From Bacillota bacterium (GTDB lineage Bacteria; Bacillota_G; Limnochordia; DTU010), in contig JAAZLQ010000069.1 in NCBI GenBank assembly GCA_012799255.1, positions 1 to 5,251 of the forward strand: a stretch of DNA of 5,251 nucleotides. Reading direction: 5' to 3'. The position numbers and the translations under genes were made by a program. Shown in pieces: positions 4,860 to 5,251 of the stretch; position 1 is the stretch's first letter; each line of letters starts with the position of its first letter. The notes below the pieces were generated by a model. It had not been told where the DNA came from. It ran no database searches and saw nothing but the letters and a program-made list of their open reading frames with translations.

Positions 4860-5251
4860 TTAATCTTTTTTTAAAGAAAATACATCAAAGGCAAAGCTAC
4901 TACCATAAGACCTATAGCCTACACCCAAAAGTAAGCCATCTAACCCCTCCAACTCGATGAAATCCTCACGCAAAACCTCAATGTCCGTATTTACCTCTCT
5001 GTCAAAGAGCGAAAATTTAAGAGTTATAAAATATCTAACATGACTACCCTCTAGTATTACTCTTCTATCAGTTATAGTAGCATTAACACCCTCAATGTTG
5101 TCGTCAAACTCGGGTACTCCATTCAATAATACCCCTTTTGTTGTATTTATGGGTTCTTGTGAAGGAGTAGGTGTCGGTGTGGGAGTCTCTGTAGGTTTAT
5201 TTTCCACTTGCGGTGTTAGTTCTGGCTCAACTGATGTAGTTGGCAAAGGTG
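4860..5251 (-). CDS. Pro/Thr-linker surface-type protein, N-terminus outside the window
   Basis: The frame is open from the right edge to a TAA at 4860-4862, giving 129 visible residues; the start is not in the window. A TTG at 5246 could be read as a start, but it has no SD and codes in the middle of low-complexity sequence, so the gene almost certainly continues rightward. The visible part begins with a linker rich in Pro, Thr and Glu (ENKPTETPTPTPTPSQEP). About 90 residues of likely beta-rich domain follow (NATITDRRVILEGSHVRYFI, LKFSLFDREVNTDIEVL, GLLLGVGYRSYGSSFAFDVF). Such linkers are common between the anchor and outer domain of Gram-positive lipoproteins and membrane-anchored proteins, so a signal peptide or lipobox upstream is expected but unseen. 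Family unknown. No terminator is visible after the stop. Confidence 0.8.
   Translation of the reverse strand, partial: PLPTTSVEPELTPQVENKPTETPTPTPTPSQEPINTTKGVLLNGVPEFDDNIEGVNATITDRRVILEGSHVRYFITLKFSLFDREVNTDIEVLREDFIELEGLDGLLLGVGYRSYGSSFAFDVFSLKKD

Noticed and set aside
1..5251. CRISPR array, tRNA, rRNA, insertion sequence or attachment site
   Set aside because: No regularly spaced repeats, cloverleaf, transposase motifs or terminal repeats with target duplications were seen on either strand.

Overview
The window comes from a low-GC genome, most likely a Firmicutes-type (Gram-positive) host. Strong AGGAGG-like ribosome-binding sites stand before nearly every gene, the coding is AT-rich, TTG is used as a start, and several products have Sec-type signal peptides. 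All eight genes I can support lie on the minus strand, so transcription runs from right to left. There is no rRNA, tRNA, CRISPR array or transposase. A stand-alone clamp-loader gene next to an HU-like protein, a YdjM-like membrane protein and several unrecognised envelope proteins suggests a large accessory replicon (megaplasmid, integrative conjugative element or big phage). This is inference: no phage structural gene and no recognisable conjugation gene is visible.

Right part (3836-5251). The window opens inside the end of a Pro/Thr-linker exported-type protein (4860-5251, partial). A 190-nt gap follows with a good sigma-A-type promoter (TTGCAA, 17 nt, TATACT). The predicted leader is about 138 nt long and contains a GAAA-tetraloop hairpin and a 15-bp AT palindrome. 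The promoter drives a single gene for a 256-aa lysine-rich protein of unknown function (3899-4669). A textbook intrinsic terminator (3836-3867) ends that unit. Strong promoter, strong SD and own terminator suggest an abundant product.

Middle (2348-3835). A 417-residue DnaX-type clamp-loader ATPase (2464-3717) starts at TTG. Its 181-nt upstream gap holds the terminator and two inverted repeats. Between it and the next gene, 116 nt carry a dense set of elements: two tandem CGGGGTAA repeats spaced 10 bp, a 17-bp palindrome, and a long imperfect inverted repeat. In RNA the last of these would bury the next gene's Shine-Dalgarno sequence in a stem of about 20 bp.

Left part (1-2347). Five tightly packed genes (gaps of 1 to 29 nt) look like one operon: a signal-peptide/multi-membrane Gly-rich protein, a small charged protein, a small HU-like DNA-binding protein, a YdjM-family membrane protein, and an exported protein cut by the left edge. 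The most notable observations are the RBS-burying hairpin that could gate this operon, the element-borne DnaX, and the unrecognised 256-aa protein.
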